64,000 nt of DNA from Fuerstiella sp. (lineage in GTDB: Bacteria; Planctomycetota; Planctomycetia; Planctomycetales; Planctomycetaceae). The notes under the pieces were generated by a model. It saw nothing but the letters and a program-made list of their open reading frames with translations. It did not search any database and was not told the origin of the DNA. The translations under genes were made by a program, and so were the position numbers. Below, one piece after another: positions 37,694-48,700 of the stretch. The stretch spans positions 1 to 64,000 of the forward strand of contig JAKVAY010000043.1 of assembly GCA_022447185.1 (NCBI GenBank), given 5' to 3'. How positions within the stretch are numbered: the stretch's first letter is position 1; every line of letters starts with the position of its first letter.

Positions 37694-39841
37694 TTATTGC
37701 TTTTGCACTGTGATTTCACGGACAAAAACGGTATTCCGCGGCGTGTCATTACTGTCTTGGGCGTATCGATATACGTCGTGGAGTAACAGCAGTCGATTCG
37801 GCCCAAGTGAAACCATTCCCTGCTTGTGACTGCTGGCGCCGATGGTTGCGTAAGAATACGGTGCGGCATGCGGCACCACTGTCAGTTTGGTATCCCAATT
37901 CCGTCCCGCACCATCACTGCTGAGCGAAACATGCACTCCGGGCCGACCGTAATTGAGCGCCAGCACACCATTGCCCATTTGCAGAAGTTGTGGATGCTGG
38001 TAGGCACCTGAGAACGAGCCTGGCCGGCCGTCCGGCGCCGTATAGCGAAACGTGGCGGGGTCCAGGCCAGGGATGTTGGGACAAACAACCGGGTCCGTCC
38101 ATGTTCTGCCATCATCGTTTGAGCGGCACTGAACAAGGATGCGAGGATTTGCGGCTTCGGTCTGCACGACGGCCAGCATTGATTCGTCTTCAAGCCGAAC
38201 CATAGCAGTACCAAAATAGCCTTCGTGGACCGGTGTTGTGTCTCCGGCAATGCAGGAAACGAAATCCCACGTGTGGCCGCCATCCGTGCTTTCGATCAGC
38301 ACAGCGTGACTGCGGTCCCTGTCATGAAATGTTCCGTGAATCGATGCCAGCAGGTGCCTGCTGTCACGATCACAGGCCAGAATGGTGGCACACCAGAACC
38401 GCATCGAACATTCATTGCGCCCGCGGCGAGTCAGCACACGGTCGGATGGAAATCGCACTCGGACGTCATCGTCCTGTTTCCAAGAGATTCCTCCATCGCA
38501 GCTGCGATGAAAAACCGTGCGACACTCGTGTTCATTAACCCAAAACGTGCGAAAGTGCGCCAACAGCAGGCTGCCATCCGGCAATGTGCAGCCGTCAATC
38601 CCTCCCCAGGAATGATATCGCCGGGGCCCCCATGTTTGTCCGTCGTCGGTCGAGACACGGTATCCGACATCGTCGGTGTGGTACTCTTCGAGGTTCGCAC
38701 CCTCGGGGATCCATTCGTCGGGACGGAGACGATAGAGCGCAACAAGATTACCGTTGCCCGCCCGGTGCAGTCGAACAAAGTGAAACGCCTGACTGTTTGC
38801 ATCCGCTGAAGGTCCGTCATACCGGTCCACCACTACAGGCTTTCCGGATCTCACTTTCAATTTGTCATTACTGGCATAGTCAGCCGTCCATCCTGCGACG
38901 GCAGCCGGATCTGCTGTTCCACGGTGCAGGACAAACCTGTACCTGAGTACTAACGGGGTTTCATCGGAAAGGGGAACGGCGTCGCGGCCGGGGTACACAG
39001 CATTCTGCATACTGCCGCTGCGGCGTAAAATCCATCGCGGCGGAAAGTCCGGCAGCGACGGATGAGCTAGCATCGTAATTCCGCTCAGCTTGTCCGTCGT
39101 TCCAAATTTTGCAGTGATCTCCATCGACGGGCTTGGTGCGACCGACAGCCGTTGTGGTTCCACCTCACCGTAGGCAGCGGTGAAACGGATGCCGTCGGGC
39201 AGACGAATCCGCGGGGAAAAGCCTCCGTAGCCTTTTGCGTTTTCGGATCCTCCGATGCGTACGTCTTTTTCGAGAGCCAGCAGCTGAATTTCAAAATCGA
39301 TAGCACGCGTGTCGGCCTGACGGCGGTAAGCACGGATCGTGGTGACCTCACGTACAATCGGTTTGGGCTGGCCGTTCGGATCGGTCCATTGCGGGGACGT
39401 CCAGTAGACGGTTGCGCGGACGGCAACAGAATTTTGATGGTCCTTCAGGCACTCCATTCGTTGGACGTCGGCAAGAAAGTCCCGACACCACCATGGATTA
39501 CCCACGCGGGTCTTGCCGACATACAGCTGTGTCCATGCCCAGAAGATTCCTCGGTGATGCAGGTGATCTTCCGGAAAGTCCTGAGTCAGTACGTTTCCGT
39601 CGAGGTCGTACAGTGGGTGAACATAACCGGCTCGCGTATGTTCACCGTTGAGTGACTTCGGCTTTTTCTGATAGAACAGAATCCGCGATGTTCCCTCTGA
39701 AATCTCCGCACCCTCGTCGCTGAATTTAACGCACAAGCGGTCTGCAGCGGACGGTTCATCGCCGGCCGCAATTGCGTTGAGCAGTACGGCAGCGACAAAC
39801 AGAGTGGCGGATTTCCAGCGGACCAGATGATTGATTCTCAT
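37694..39841 (-). CDS. DUF6807 (PmoA-like)-sialidase fusion, secreted
   Basis: 715 residues with a signal peptide (SATLFVAAVLLNAIAAGDEP). The N-terminal ~290 residues match the DUF6807/'PmoA family' pattern: YVHPLYDLDGNVLTQDFPED, DHLHHRGIFWAWTQLYVG and RIGGSENAKGYGGFSPRIRL. The C-terminal ~370 residues form a sialidase-like BNR propeller with Asp-box repeats (STDDGQTWGPR, SCDGGISWKQD, STDGGHTWDFV, NDDGRTWTDPV). The two domains usually occur in separate secreted proteins in planctomycetes. The first may bind or act on sugars; the second may be an exo-sialidase or a related glycosidase. The order within one continuous frame shows no sign of frame error. Confidence 0.85.
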   Translation of the reverse strand: MRINHLVRWKSATLFVAAVLLNAIAAGDEPSAADRLCVKFSDEGAEISEGTSRILFYQKKPKSLNGEHTRAGYVHPLYDLDGNVLTQDFPEDHLHHRGIFWAWTQLYVGKTRVGNPWWCRDFLADVQRMECLKDHQNSVAVRATVYWTSPQWTDPNGQPKPIVREVTTIRAYRRQADTRAIDFEIQLLALEKDVRIGGSENAKGYGGFSPRIRLPDGIRFTAAYGEVEPQRLSVAPSPSMEITAKFGTTDKLSGITMLAHPSLPDFPPRWILRRSGSMQNAVYPGRDAVPLSDETPLVLRYRFVLHRGTADPAAVAGWTADYASNDKLKVRSGKPVVVDRYDGPSADANSQAFHFVRLHRAGNGNLVALYRLRPDEWIPEGANLEEYHTDDVGYRVSTDDGQTWGPRRYHSWGGIDGCTLPDGSLLLAHFRTFWVNEHECRTVFHRSCDGGISWKQDDDVRVRFPSDRVLTRRGRNECSMRFWCATILACDRDSRHLLASIHGTFHDRDRSHAVLIESTDGGHTWDFVSCIAGDTTPVHEGYFGTAMVRLEDESMLAVVQTEAANPRILVQCRSNDDGRTWTDPVVCPNIPGLDPATFRYTAPDGRPGSFSGAYQHPQLLQMGNGVLALNYGRPGVHVSLSSDGAGRNWDTKLTVVPHAAPYSYATIGASSHKQGMVSLGPNRLLLLHDVYRYAQDSNDTPRNTVFVREITVQKQ

Positions 39842-39904
39842 CCTGACTCCTGCAGCTACATTGTATGATTTTGTGTCGAGTTGAAGATTGTTTGTCGCGG
39901 GACG

Positions 39905-41122
39905 CTAATCTGTGATTGTGGCGACCACTTTGGTGGCCAAATGTCGTCCAAAATCTTCGGGAAATTTGTCGGACGTTGCATCACCGACACGAACAAAGAT
40001 CAGATCCTGGTCCGGCACGACAAAACCGTTGTTCTTACGGGCACCGCGCGTCCAGACGACCCGCTCAGGCACATGATAGATCCACCACATACCGCCATAC
40101 TCGGGGTAGGGATCGGTAGGCTGCCATGCGAAGTCATAGTATTCTTTGGGGACGATTTCCTCGCCGTCCCACCTGCCTCGATGGAGGGCAAGGTGGCAGA
40201 AGCGAGCGTGTTCACGTGCTGTGGTGAGTACGCCACTGTATCCTTGGCTATAAGGGCCAATATCCTGGTTTCCACCGAGTTGCAGCCAGCGGATGTTCCG
40301 AAGTCCGATGGGGACAAACATGCGTTCGTTGAGGAACGGGAACAGGTCTTGTCCGGCGATTCTGTGAAACAGAGGCAGAAGATGGGCAGCGCCACCGTTG
40401 CTGTAATAGAACTTTGTACCGGGATCCGCAGCCAGTTGTGCCATCGGTGATTCATCCACTCCGCCGAACGTCCACTCAAACGGCATCGTCTTCGGCGGCG
40501 ACTGAGCTGCAAAACCGGCCGTCATGCTAAGCAGATGTCGCAGAGTGATGTCAGCTTTACGCGGGTCGGTCAGCGGCAGTGCTTCGGGCAGGTACCTGCT
40601 GTTGAATACCTTTGTTTCCAGATTGAGGTCCTCATACCCGGAACGGCGGCCGGCCCGAACATCACCCAGCAGAATGCCGAATGCTGCAGTGGTGTAGGAT
40701 TTTGAACTTGAATACAGGTTGTATGTCGCCGAGCGGTCGCAGCCGTGATACCACTCACCGACGATGTAACCGCGTCGAATCACGAGGAAACCGGAGTTGC
40801 CACCCGCCAGTCTTGTGTACTCCCAGACTGACTGCAGCGCGTCCCAGTCGATACCGGCTTTGTCTCGAATTGTCTGCTTCTGTGTCGCGGTGGGGACACC
40901 GTCAGACGGGAGCAGACTGCGCCAGCCGCCTTCAGATTCAGGTGGCGGAAAGTAGTCCGCTGGTTGTTCCGTTTCCGACACCTCCGGTGGTGCCGCGACA
41001 AGTGACGTCCGACCGGATACCAGCCCGATAACACTGACCACCAAAAGAAGAGTGAGAAACACTCGTTCACGAAGTAAGATAAAACTCCTGCAACGACGTT
41101 GATTAAAAGTGCTGTTGCACAT
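39905..41122 (-). CDS. Serine hydrolase (class C beta-lactamase-like)
   Basis: 405 residues with an N-terminal membrane segment or signal (VFLTLLLVVSVIGLV). The nucleophile motif S-x-x-K appears in NLYSSSKSYTTAAFG at about residue 140; FYYSNGGAAHLLPLFHRIAG supplies the Tyr-x-Asn motif, and VWTRGARKNNGFVV stands where the third motif (normally K/H-T-G) should be but is not standard. The family includes penicillin-binding-protein-like esterases and peptidases; true beta-lactamase activity should not be assumed. It ends 63 bases before the sialidase-fusion gene start on the same strand, so they may be cotranscribed. Confidence 0.85.
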   Translation of the reverse strand: MCNSTFNQRRCRSFILLRERVFLTLLLVVSVIGLVSGRTSLVAAPPEVSETEQPADYFPPPESEGGWRSLLPSDGVPTATQKQTIRDKAGIDWDALQSVWEYTRLAGGNSGFLVIRRGYIVGEWYHGCDRSATYNLYSSSKSYTTAAFGILLGDVRAGRRSGYEDLNLETKVFNSRYLPEALPLTDPRKADITLRHLLSMTAGFAAQSPPKTMPFEWTFGGVDESPMAQLAADPGTKFYYSNGGAAHLLPLFHRIAGQDLFPFLNERMFVPIGLRNIRWLQLGGNQDIGPYSQGYSGVLTTAREHARFCHLALHRGRWDGEEIVPKEYYDFAWQPTDPYPEYGGMWWIYHVPERVVWTRGARKNNGFVVPDQDLIFVRVGDATSDKFPEDFGRHLATKVVATITD

Positions 41123-41278
41123 GACGTTTTGACTTCCTCCGAAGATAGCCTGTTGGGCGGCATTTAGACGACTGGACAGTCATTATGGGGCGCATCGCAA
41201 ACGTTGTCCACAACGCAAAAGAGTGGTTCACTACATATCCCGATGACGTCAAACTCGGTGCATAATTCGCACGGACGA

Positions 41279-42847
41279 TCACAAACGACTGTTACTGTCC
41301 AGTTGCTGCCATTGTGACAGAATGCTGTGCGCCGCATTGTGACCGGGGGCGCCGCTGACCTCACCGCCGGGATGAGTCCCCGCGCCGCACAGATACAGAC
41401 CTGGAACAGGCGTGCCATAATCGGACCATCCCTGCAACGGTCGGCTGGCAAGAAACTGATCAGGAACCATGTCCAGGTGCCGGATGTTACCGTCCGTCAT
41501 TGCAACTCTGCGCTGAATATCAATTGGCGTGAACAGTGACCGATCGACAATACAGTCGCGAATATCGGGCGCATACCGGCTCACAACGTCGACCAGTTTT
41601 TCAGCAACTTCCTCGCGGCGGCTGTCCCAGGTCCCTTCGGACAGCCGGACAGGAGCGTAAAGAGCCCAGATTGACATCACGTGTTGACCCTCTGCAGTGA
41701 GCGTAGGATCGTAAACCGACGGAATCTGGATTTCCATGACGGGTTCATCTGCGGGCCGCCCCTGACGAGCGTCGTTCCAGCTCCTTTCATAGTATTCGAT
41801 CGACGGACAGATCTTGATGTTTGCCAGGCAGCGCGGGTCGATGTCTCCAGCAACAGACTGTGAAAAGTCCGGAAGGCGACTCAGTGCGGCGTGGAATTTC
41901 AGATAGCCGGTGTTGGTTTTCAACCTGGTCGTCCGGCGAAAAAATTCTGATGGTAAATGTTTATCGCCGACCATTTTCAGCAGAGTCTGTTTCGGATCGG
42001 CGTTACTCACGACAATTCGGCTCGTGATGTCCGTCCCATCCTGCAGACGAACGCCGATCGCCTGGCCCTGCTCAATGAGAACCTGTTCGACGGTGGCATC
42101 CGTTTGAATCGTGACACCGAGTGTGTGGATTGAATCGGCCAGCGCCTGGGTGATAGATCCCATGCCTCCTTTCACGATTCCAACATCTGCGGGACGACTG
42201 AACATGTCACATTTGATGTAGGTGTAGCACCAAGCACTCCCTGACACTGCCGGGTCACCAACATCCTGAGCCTGAATGAATGCGCCACGCACAGCATCAG
42301 AATCAAAGAATTCCGTGACCAGGTCTTTCATGCTGGTCGTCAGCAGCCGATCCAAAAGTTGCTCGTTGGCTGTCCCCCGGACCTTCGCGGCAAGTTCGGA
42401 CAGAGTTGGTGGTGATCTGAGGAAATAAGGATAGATCAGCTCCGCCGCCCGATGCCAGAATGCCTGCCACTTCGGATACGCGTCGGAATCGTGCATGGAA
42501 AATTTGGCGATTGATTCCCGGCTCCGTTCGACAGAATCCCACAACATCAGACTGCGACCATCCGGATACGGCTGGAATCGCGCCGGCTCAAGCTGATACA
42601 CCTCAAATCCGTGCTGACGCAGGTTGAAGTCATCGATGATCTTCGGCTGAAGCAGGTGACAAATGTACGAACAGGAAGACAGGCGATACCCACTGAAGAG
42701 TTCTTCAGTGGCAACCGCACCACCAACGAAAGAACGGCGTTCCAGCAGAAGGACCTTCAGGCCGGCTTTAGCAAGATACCCGGCGCAAACCAGCCCGTTA
42801 TGGCCGCCTCCCGCAACAATTGCATCGTAGTCTCGACTGGTTGCCAA
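41279..42847 (-). CDS. FAD-dependent oxidoreductase, phytoene-desaturase/PYROXD2-like
   Basis: 522 residues. The N-terminus MATSRDYDAIVAGGGHNGL contains the FAD dinucleotide motif GGGHNGL, followed by GYLAKAGLKVLLLERRSFVGG. GIVKGGMGSITQALADSI lies mid-protein and TDITSRIVVSNADPKQTLL fits the NAD(P)/FAD-dependent desaturase family. The end GLYLCGAGTHPGGEVSGAPG is the usual C-terminal FAD contact. The family includes carotenoid desaturases and the PYROXD2 group; the latter fits the length and C-terminal motif better. No carotenoid gene is nearby. Confidence 0.9.
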   Translation of the reverse strand: MATSRDYDAIVAGGGHNGLVCAGYLAKAGLKVLLLERRSFVGGAVATEELFSGYRLSSCSYICHLLQPKIIDDFNLRQHGFEVYQLEPARFQPYPDGRSLMLWDSVERSRESIAKFSMHDSDAYPKWQAFWHRAAELIYPYFLRSPPTLSELAAKVRGTANEQLLDRLLTTSMKDLVTEFFDSDAVRGAFIQAQDVGDPAVSGSAWCYTYIKCDMFSRPADVGIVKGGMGSITQALADSIHTLGVTIQTDATVEQVLIEQGQAIGVRLQDGTDITSRIVVSNADPKQTLLKMVGDKHLPSEFFRRTTRLKTNTGYLKFHAALSRLPDFSQSVAGDIDPRCLANIKICPSIEYYERSWNDARQGRPADEPVMEIQIPSVYDPTLTAEGQHVMSIWALYAPVRLSEGTWDSRREEVAEKLVDVVSRYAPDIRDCIVDRSLFTPIDIQRRVAMTDGNIRHLDMVPDQFLASRPLQGWSDYGTPVPGLYLCGAGTHPGGEVSGAPGHNAAHSILSQWQQLDSNSRL

Positions 42848-43056
42848 TATCGAACCTTTCCACCGATGCCTGATTCACAATTGCGGATTGACGTCCGCAG
42901 TACGAATGCCTGTCGTTTATTTCAAAATGCACCGTGTTAGTCCGTCAAAAACGCGGATCGAAAAAACGGAGCAGGCACAGTACCGCCACAGATGACTGTT
43001 TTGTCAATGTCACATTTATAACAACCAGTCCGTCTTCATTCGCCTCAGATGATCAA

Positions 43057-45219
43057 TCATCCGCCTTCGGCGGCCTCGTCAAGCTTCTTTACTTCGGCAT
43101 GCCACTCCGCTAAGGCTTCGTCAATAATGATTCGCCAGGCAGTATAACCACACCAGAGCAGACCTCCTCGTGTTCTTTCCTCCTCCTGACATGCAGCATA
43201 GAAACGTTGGCGCACGACTGCGGCTTCGGCGAGAAGCCGTCGAGCCTGCTGGATCGTCGTTTTTCGTAAAACACCGTTTTGGGCAGTTGCCCGGGATCGT
43301 TGTTCATCCAACGCAACCAGTGTCCGGGTCAGTTGAAGAGTCAGAACGGATCCATCAAGCGTGGTTTGCAGATAGCCAATGCGCCGCAGAATCTGGTGAT
43401 CACCGGTGACTTTGGCTTTCAGTTCGTTCAATTCCTGAAGACACTCTCGAAGCTCGCTGATTGCGTGATCTTTGTCTCTCAGGTACTTCATCCTGCGTTC
43501 CGGGCTGAGCGGTTCATCCGGTGTCCAGGCCGCCTGGGTTGCCGAACCACCACCACTTCCGTAAAGCAGTTCCGGAAGCGCAGCAGTGACACGTTTGTAG
43601 ATGTCCCGAATCTCAGGTGCAGTTTTTCCCCAGTAGCGACGGAAGTAGTCACGTTCCAGCTGTTCCACAGAAACGTCGGGGTTCCAGGTAACACGTGGAA
43701 CCACAAATTTGTTGTAACTTTTAGTCCACCAGCCCTCCATTTCCTGGTGCTGCTCGAAACCGTCCACACCCAGTTTGCGCAGGTATTGCACGTCCTGCAC
43801 CAGATTTGGAAGCGGCATCAATCGAAGTCCGAAGTATCGAAAACGCATGTACTTTTCATGGAACACCATGCCCGCCCCGGTGTCCCTGCAGATCTCAAGC
43901 CATTTGTCGCAGGCCTCCTGATAAGTGTACTTTCCGAACTTGTATCTGTTTGTCTGTGGATCCCGAAACGGATACGCAAAGTTGCGCCCCCATGGTGCGA
44001 AATCCACATCGATGGCGGTGGTTGGTCGGGCGATCGGATCCGGATCGACTGTGGTTGCGTAGGCGATGTGCATGATTCTCATTCCTGGCCGCACGCGTCG
44101 GGCTCTTTCAGCAAGAGCGGAATTGAGATCGAGGTAACGTTTGGCGACTGTATGTGTCCCGCATTCCGGACAGTCACACCACCCTTCCAGACCATCCCGC
44201 GGCATTGGATTGAAGACCTGAACTTCAGGATTCTCGTTCAGGAAAATCTCGAAGTTGTTCAGGAAGGCAGACATTGCCTGGGGATTTGTCGTACAAAAGG
44301 ACTGGTAGCCCGTGTCGGTCTGTGGATTACGGAATCCCGCCAGCCGTTTTCCGTTTTTCAGGGCGTACCATTCCGGGTGCTCAATGCCGTATCGATCCGG
44401 CGGGAGAAACATCCGATAGGTTTCATGCCCGCCGACTCCGATCATGATTCCCCGCTTCAACAGTTCCGGAACAACCTGCCGCCGAATTTCTTTCCAGAGT
44501 TGTTCATGGCGCACATAGGACCAGTTGTCGAAGATGAAAACGTTGTCACGGCACTTTGCAAACCAGTCGACTTCGCGTTCTAAACGTTCGATACTGACCT
44601 TTTCGTTTCGTCCTTCACCGGCTCCTTCATTCGTATACCATCGACCGCGAAACGAAAAGGCCGCCTGTTCAAAACTCTGTTTCCTGGTGGTCAGCCAGAC
44701 CTTGAGTTCCTCTGCAGGTCGGACGGGCACAACTTCGTCGCCGGGATCCAGGGTGTAAAAACCGCAGTCAGCGGCCTTTTCCAGTACGTCATACACTCCG
44801 TAGAGCAACGACCGGCCTCGGGTGGCGACAAGAGTCAGAACACCGTTGCCCGCCTTCCACATGAACGCGTCAATCCCCGGAACCCCAAGATGACACGGCT
44901 TGATCGGCTGCAGATGTGGCGTCAGTTTCGGGACTTGAACGTTCAGTTCCTTCAGATCGGAAATGTGAAGGCATAACTCACAGGGCTGCAGACTCTCCCG
45001 TTCCTGAATCGTAATGCTCACGGGATAGACGCGTTTCAGATAGTGCTGCAATTCCGAAACAGCAAACTCGACCACCCTATCTGAGTCTGGTGAGTGCTGC
45101 AGCGTCAATGAAAGTTTGCCGGGCGCCTCGGAAGCCGAACCCACGGACGGCAGCACAACGCCCAGCAGAAAAATGACTCTCCAGAACGACAGAAATTTCA
45201 ACAAACCGGTCATTGACAT
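43057..45219 (-). CDS. Secreted DUF4838 domain protein
   Basis: 720 residues from an ATG at 45219, preceded by AGAGGAAAC; a start 15 codons upstream lacks such a site. The signal peptide is MSMTGLLKFLSFWRVIFLLG. An N-terminal region like that of alpha-glucuronidases and GH20 enzymes (ELQHYLKRVYPVSITIQERE, TRGRSLLYGVYDVLEKAADC) precedes a TIM-barrel-like DUF4838 region with PRDGLEGWCDCPECGTHTVA and LGVDGFEQHQEMEGWW. DUF4838 proteins are thought to be glycoside hydrolases related to GH67, but the substrate is unknown. It is transcribed divergently from the large lyase-like gene. Confidence 0.87.
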   Translation of the reverse strand: MSMTGLLKFLSFWRVIFLLGVVLPSVGSASEAPGKLSLTLQHSPDSDRVVEFAVSELQHYLKRVYPVSITIQERESLQPCELCLHISDLKELNVQVPKLTPHLQPIKPCHLGVPGIDAFMWKAGNGVLTLVATRGRSLLYGVYDVLEKAADCGFYTLDPGDEVVPVRPAEELKVWLTTRKQSFEQAAFSFRGRWYTNEGAGEGRNEKVSIERLEREVDWFAKCRDNVFIFDNWSYVRHEQLWKEIRRQVVPELLKRGIMIGVGGHETYRMFLPPDRYGIEHPEWYALKNGKRLAGFRNPQTDTGYQSFCTTNPQAMSAFLNNFEIFLNENPEVQVFNPMPRDGLEGWCDCPECGTHTVAKRYLDLNSALAERARRVRPGMRIMHIAYATTVDPDPIARPTTAIDVDFAPWGRNFAYPFRDPQTNRYKFGKYTYQEACDKWLEICRDTGAGMVFHEKYMRFRYFGLRLMPLPNLVQDVQYLRKLGVDGFEQHQEMEGWWTKSYNKFVVPRVTWNPDVSVEQLERDYFRRYWGKTAPEIRDIYKRVTAALPELLYGSGGGSATQAAWTPDEPLSPERRMKYLRDKDHAISELRECLQELNELKAKVTGDHQILRRIGYLQTTLDGSVLTLQLTRTLVALDEQRSRATAQNGVLRKTTIQQARRLLAEAAVVRQRFYAACQEEERTRGGLLWCGYTAWRIIIDEALAEWHAEVKKLDEAAEGG

Positions 45220-45716
45220 GTTTCCTCTGACAAGTCCACTACGTTCATCAGTCTGCCGGTTCACGGATTCGATCTGAGCCGTTGGTGGGTCCTGATCTTT
45301 GGGAACGGGATTATTAGTTGTGCTGCAAACGTCACGTTAGCATGGCTATTGTGATGCATTCCTGAAGCAATGCGAATGGTAGACGTTCTTGAGTGGACCG
45401 CAAAAAATCACGACTGAATTGTATGTCACCATGGAGAATGACGAATGTTTCATTTCCACCGCATTCTGAGTGCGTAAAGAAAACCTCTGAGTCGTTGTAA
45501 TGCGGCAGAAGCAGCTGGATCTGTGTACCTCAGATACGACTAAAAATCTCCCAAACCTTGAGGCACTGGTACAGAACAAATGTTAACACGGCGACAAAAA
45601 GAAGCCGTCTGTGTCAGTCCCGGGAACGGCATCTGTCCTGGCTGGTATCGTTGGGTGTGTGCGTCGGTTTCACGATTCCGGTTGCCGGAAGACGGAGTGT
45701 TTGAGTGAGGATCATC
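45220..45716. other. Divergent intergenic region of the glycan cluster
   Basis: About 500 bases between the DUF4838 gene and the large lyase-like gene, so both promoters should be here. No supportable ORF and no clear palindrome seen. Confidence 0.4.
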
Positions 45717-48700
45717 ATGAACACATCTGGACGACACGTAATTTTACTCCTCGGACGCCCTGTTGCGTCTTTGGTCATCGGTACCCTTATCGGGCTGCTG
45801 TCCGCCGTACCTGCATTCTGCGATCCTCAACATGAAAATTCCCTGCAGGAAGTGTATCGCTACCGATTCGATGAGGATCCGCACTGGAAAGAAAACTGGG
45901 ATGTGGAAGTCAGTGGAGGTACTCAGCACCCCGTTCTCAGATCTGAAGACAGTCCCGCCGGTGTGAATCGGCTGTATTTTGATAATCGCCAGGGGGCCAG
46001 CCTCAAACTTAAAGGTCGGCAGACATTCTCGCTGTCACCCCGGACACAGTACACACTCACAGCTCGTCTGCGCATGCAGGGCTATTACGGAGAAATACGG
46101 GTGGATCTGGTTGATGCCGCCGACACAGACAGGCCGTCGCGGGCGTATCGGTTCAATCCGACCCATTCACCGTCCATGCGCGTTGGTCTGGCTGGTGAAC
46201 GAGCGCGGTCGATTGCTCAGTTGTTCACAATGCCATCGTCCCACCAGGAGTTTGTCGATCTGAGCATCGTGTTCTTTGCTCCTGACCGGACAACTGAGGT
46301 CTTTATCGAGGTTGCAAGCAGCGGTGGTATTGAGACCCTGGTCGAGGAAGTAGCGGTCTGCCGAAATCTGTCACCAGTCTCAACATTCGAAACCGGAATC
46401 GGCATCAGAAACCATCGGTGGTTCGGAGATACATTCTTCCGTACCGGCAGACTCTTCGAGGCAGAGTCCGTTATAACGGACTCGCAGATGCTTGCTTCAG
46501 AAGATGTGGATGGAGATGGACGGTGGTCATTGCTTCGACTGCCTCAACCGGAACATCCAAAAATGTTTCCAGTCAAAAATCCGTGGCTGTTTAGTGAATA
46601 TTCAGTTTTGAAATCCGACTCGTCGCCTCGAGAACAGGGAGGGACCACTGGAATCCTGCAGCTGCACTGCACAAGTCTTTACCACGGTCGGTATGAGGTT
46701 TTTCTGTCTGACACGTGCCGAGACGCAGCTGTTTCTTTAGATGGTCATCACTGGAGAATAGTGCGGGGAGGAAAGGGCGAACTGAACCTCGGACTCGTGG
46801 ACGTGGGTGAAGACGGATTCAGACTCTGGATCGATCACCGTCATCCGACTTCCGTTAATCCCGGCCCCATCTACGTGGATTACGTTCGTTTTATGCCCGT
46901 GTATGTACCGGAGAACGGCATAGAGAAGCCGCAGGAACCGCCGACGATTCAGTCTCCTTTGTCGGTGCAGGACTTAAAGGTAAGTCTGGTCGGTCAGCAG
47001 ATCAGTCGGCGAAAGGATGAATGGGTCTGGTGCGGGATTCCTTTTTCGCCCGGACAATTCAGACCAAGCGACGGGGTTTCCTGCGATGCTGCAAAGAATC
47101 TTACTGCCAGACCGCTGCTTTCCTGGCGCGACGGAAGCGTGAAGTGGCTGGGTGTTGAATTCCAGGCCGACGATATTTCTGACAGGGAATGTGTTCTGCA
47201 ATTGCAGAAGAGAGCGGACACATCACACGGGACATTCCCAACTAAGCAGGGCCGATCTGTCGGTGATGGGGTGATATTGGATCTTGGCGATGTGGAACTC
47301 CGTGCGGAACACAACGTATGGGACACAATCCTGTTCCGGGGAAAGCCGATGATCAGCGGAGGGCCAGGCATCCGGTGTGAAACAGAGACCGGTATGGTGC
47401 TTGATGAACTTATCACCACAAAAGTGACGATTCACAATAATGGACCACACCCTACCCTGCATTCTCATGGATATCTCGGTCGTGACGGTGTGACTGGCCC
47501 GGTTGCGTTCGAAGCATGGCTGGCAGAACGGGCGCCTGGTGTGTTGGGCCTCACGTTCAGTGTGGTCAACATATCAGACGAACAGTTCCAAACGGAGGCA
47601 GGTTGTTCGCCGGCAATGGGACTCCGGGATCTGCAGCTGATCATTGATAACATCGAGGTCCGTCCACAGGAAATGATCTGGCCTTCCGGAAGCCTTCCGG
47701 CTGAAGGACGACAGGTTCTCAGACAGGACGGCAGCGGACCCAATCTGGAGACCTTTGCCGGACGATGGAGTCTTGAAGTCGATGGACAACAGCGGACATC
47801 CGGCAGTCACACGGAGGGCTGGACGGACATCTGTGGCAGTCGTACAGGCGTAGGGATCGCCGTTCGTGAGTTTATAGAGAAATATCCAAAATCTCTGGCT
47901 GTGGAAGCCTCAGACGGACTACTCGCTGTCCAGGTCGGAATCTGGCCGGCGGACGCCGCAACATTCCGCTGGTCTCAGGGAACAAGACTGACGGTCGACC
48001 TGGGAATTTATCTTCACGAAGGAACTGATCGGAATCAACGTGAAGCCGCGTTGGCCGCCATTTTGAATCCGCTGCGGGCTGTCCTGCCCCCTGCTCACTA
48101 CTGTAATGCTTCGGTTTTTCACGCTGCCCTGGTCCCTGCACCTGTCCAGGAATTTTTGCCGTATGAGAAAAGCATCGAAGCAATGAATCAAAGGGCCCTG
48201 ATGCAGGCGATGAGTTACGGCCATGAACACTGGGGAGACGTTTTTCAGGGATCCGGCTACGTTCGTGGAACACCACGGATGTGGGGCAATCAGGAATACG
48301 GTCAGTTACCGGCCAAAGTGTGGCACTTTGCCCGCACTGCAGGTTTGTCCGAGCTCGCTGTACTTGAGGCCGCGTCGGCGCACTATGCAGACATTGATGT
48401 GTGTCATTACTCCACACGAAAGGGATGGACCGGCGGCTCACACCCTCATTCGGGTGACATCCGCGAAGGGCATCAGATCGAACCGCCGAATTTCGCACAT
48501 ATTCATGGCGCGGATGCCCTGCTGTGGACATATCTGCTGACCGGTCATCAGCGACTTAAAGATACCGCGGTGGAGATGGCAGACTTTGTGCTGGATAATA
48601 TGCCGCCGCATGGTTCCTATTCGCAGGTCGTGCTGAGTCGATGGGGTGAGAACCATCCACCGTTTGGGGCATACGATGGGGTAAGGGAATTCGGACTGCC

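Noticed and set aside
39905-41122. Antibiotic-resistance beta-lactamase
   Set aside because: The S-x-x-K and Y-x-N motifs fit, but the third motif is atypical and the setting is a glycan/secreted-protein cluster; a general serine hydrolase call is safer.
43279-44583. Rightward 434-codon frame
   Set aside because: Antisense to the DUF4838 gene; composition is rich in Cys, His and Pro without any motif.
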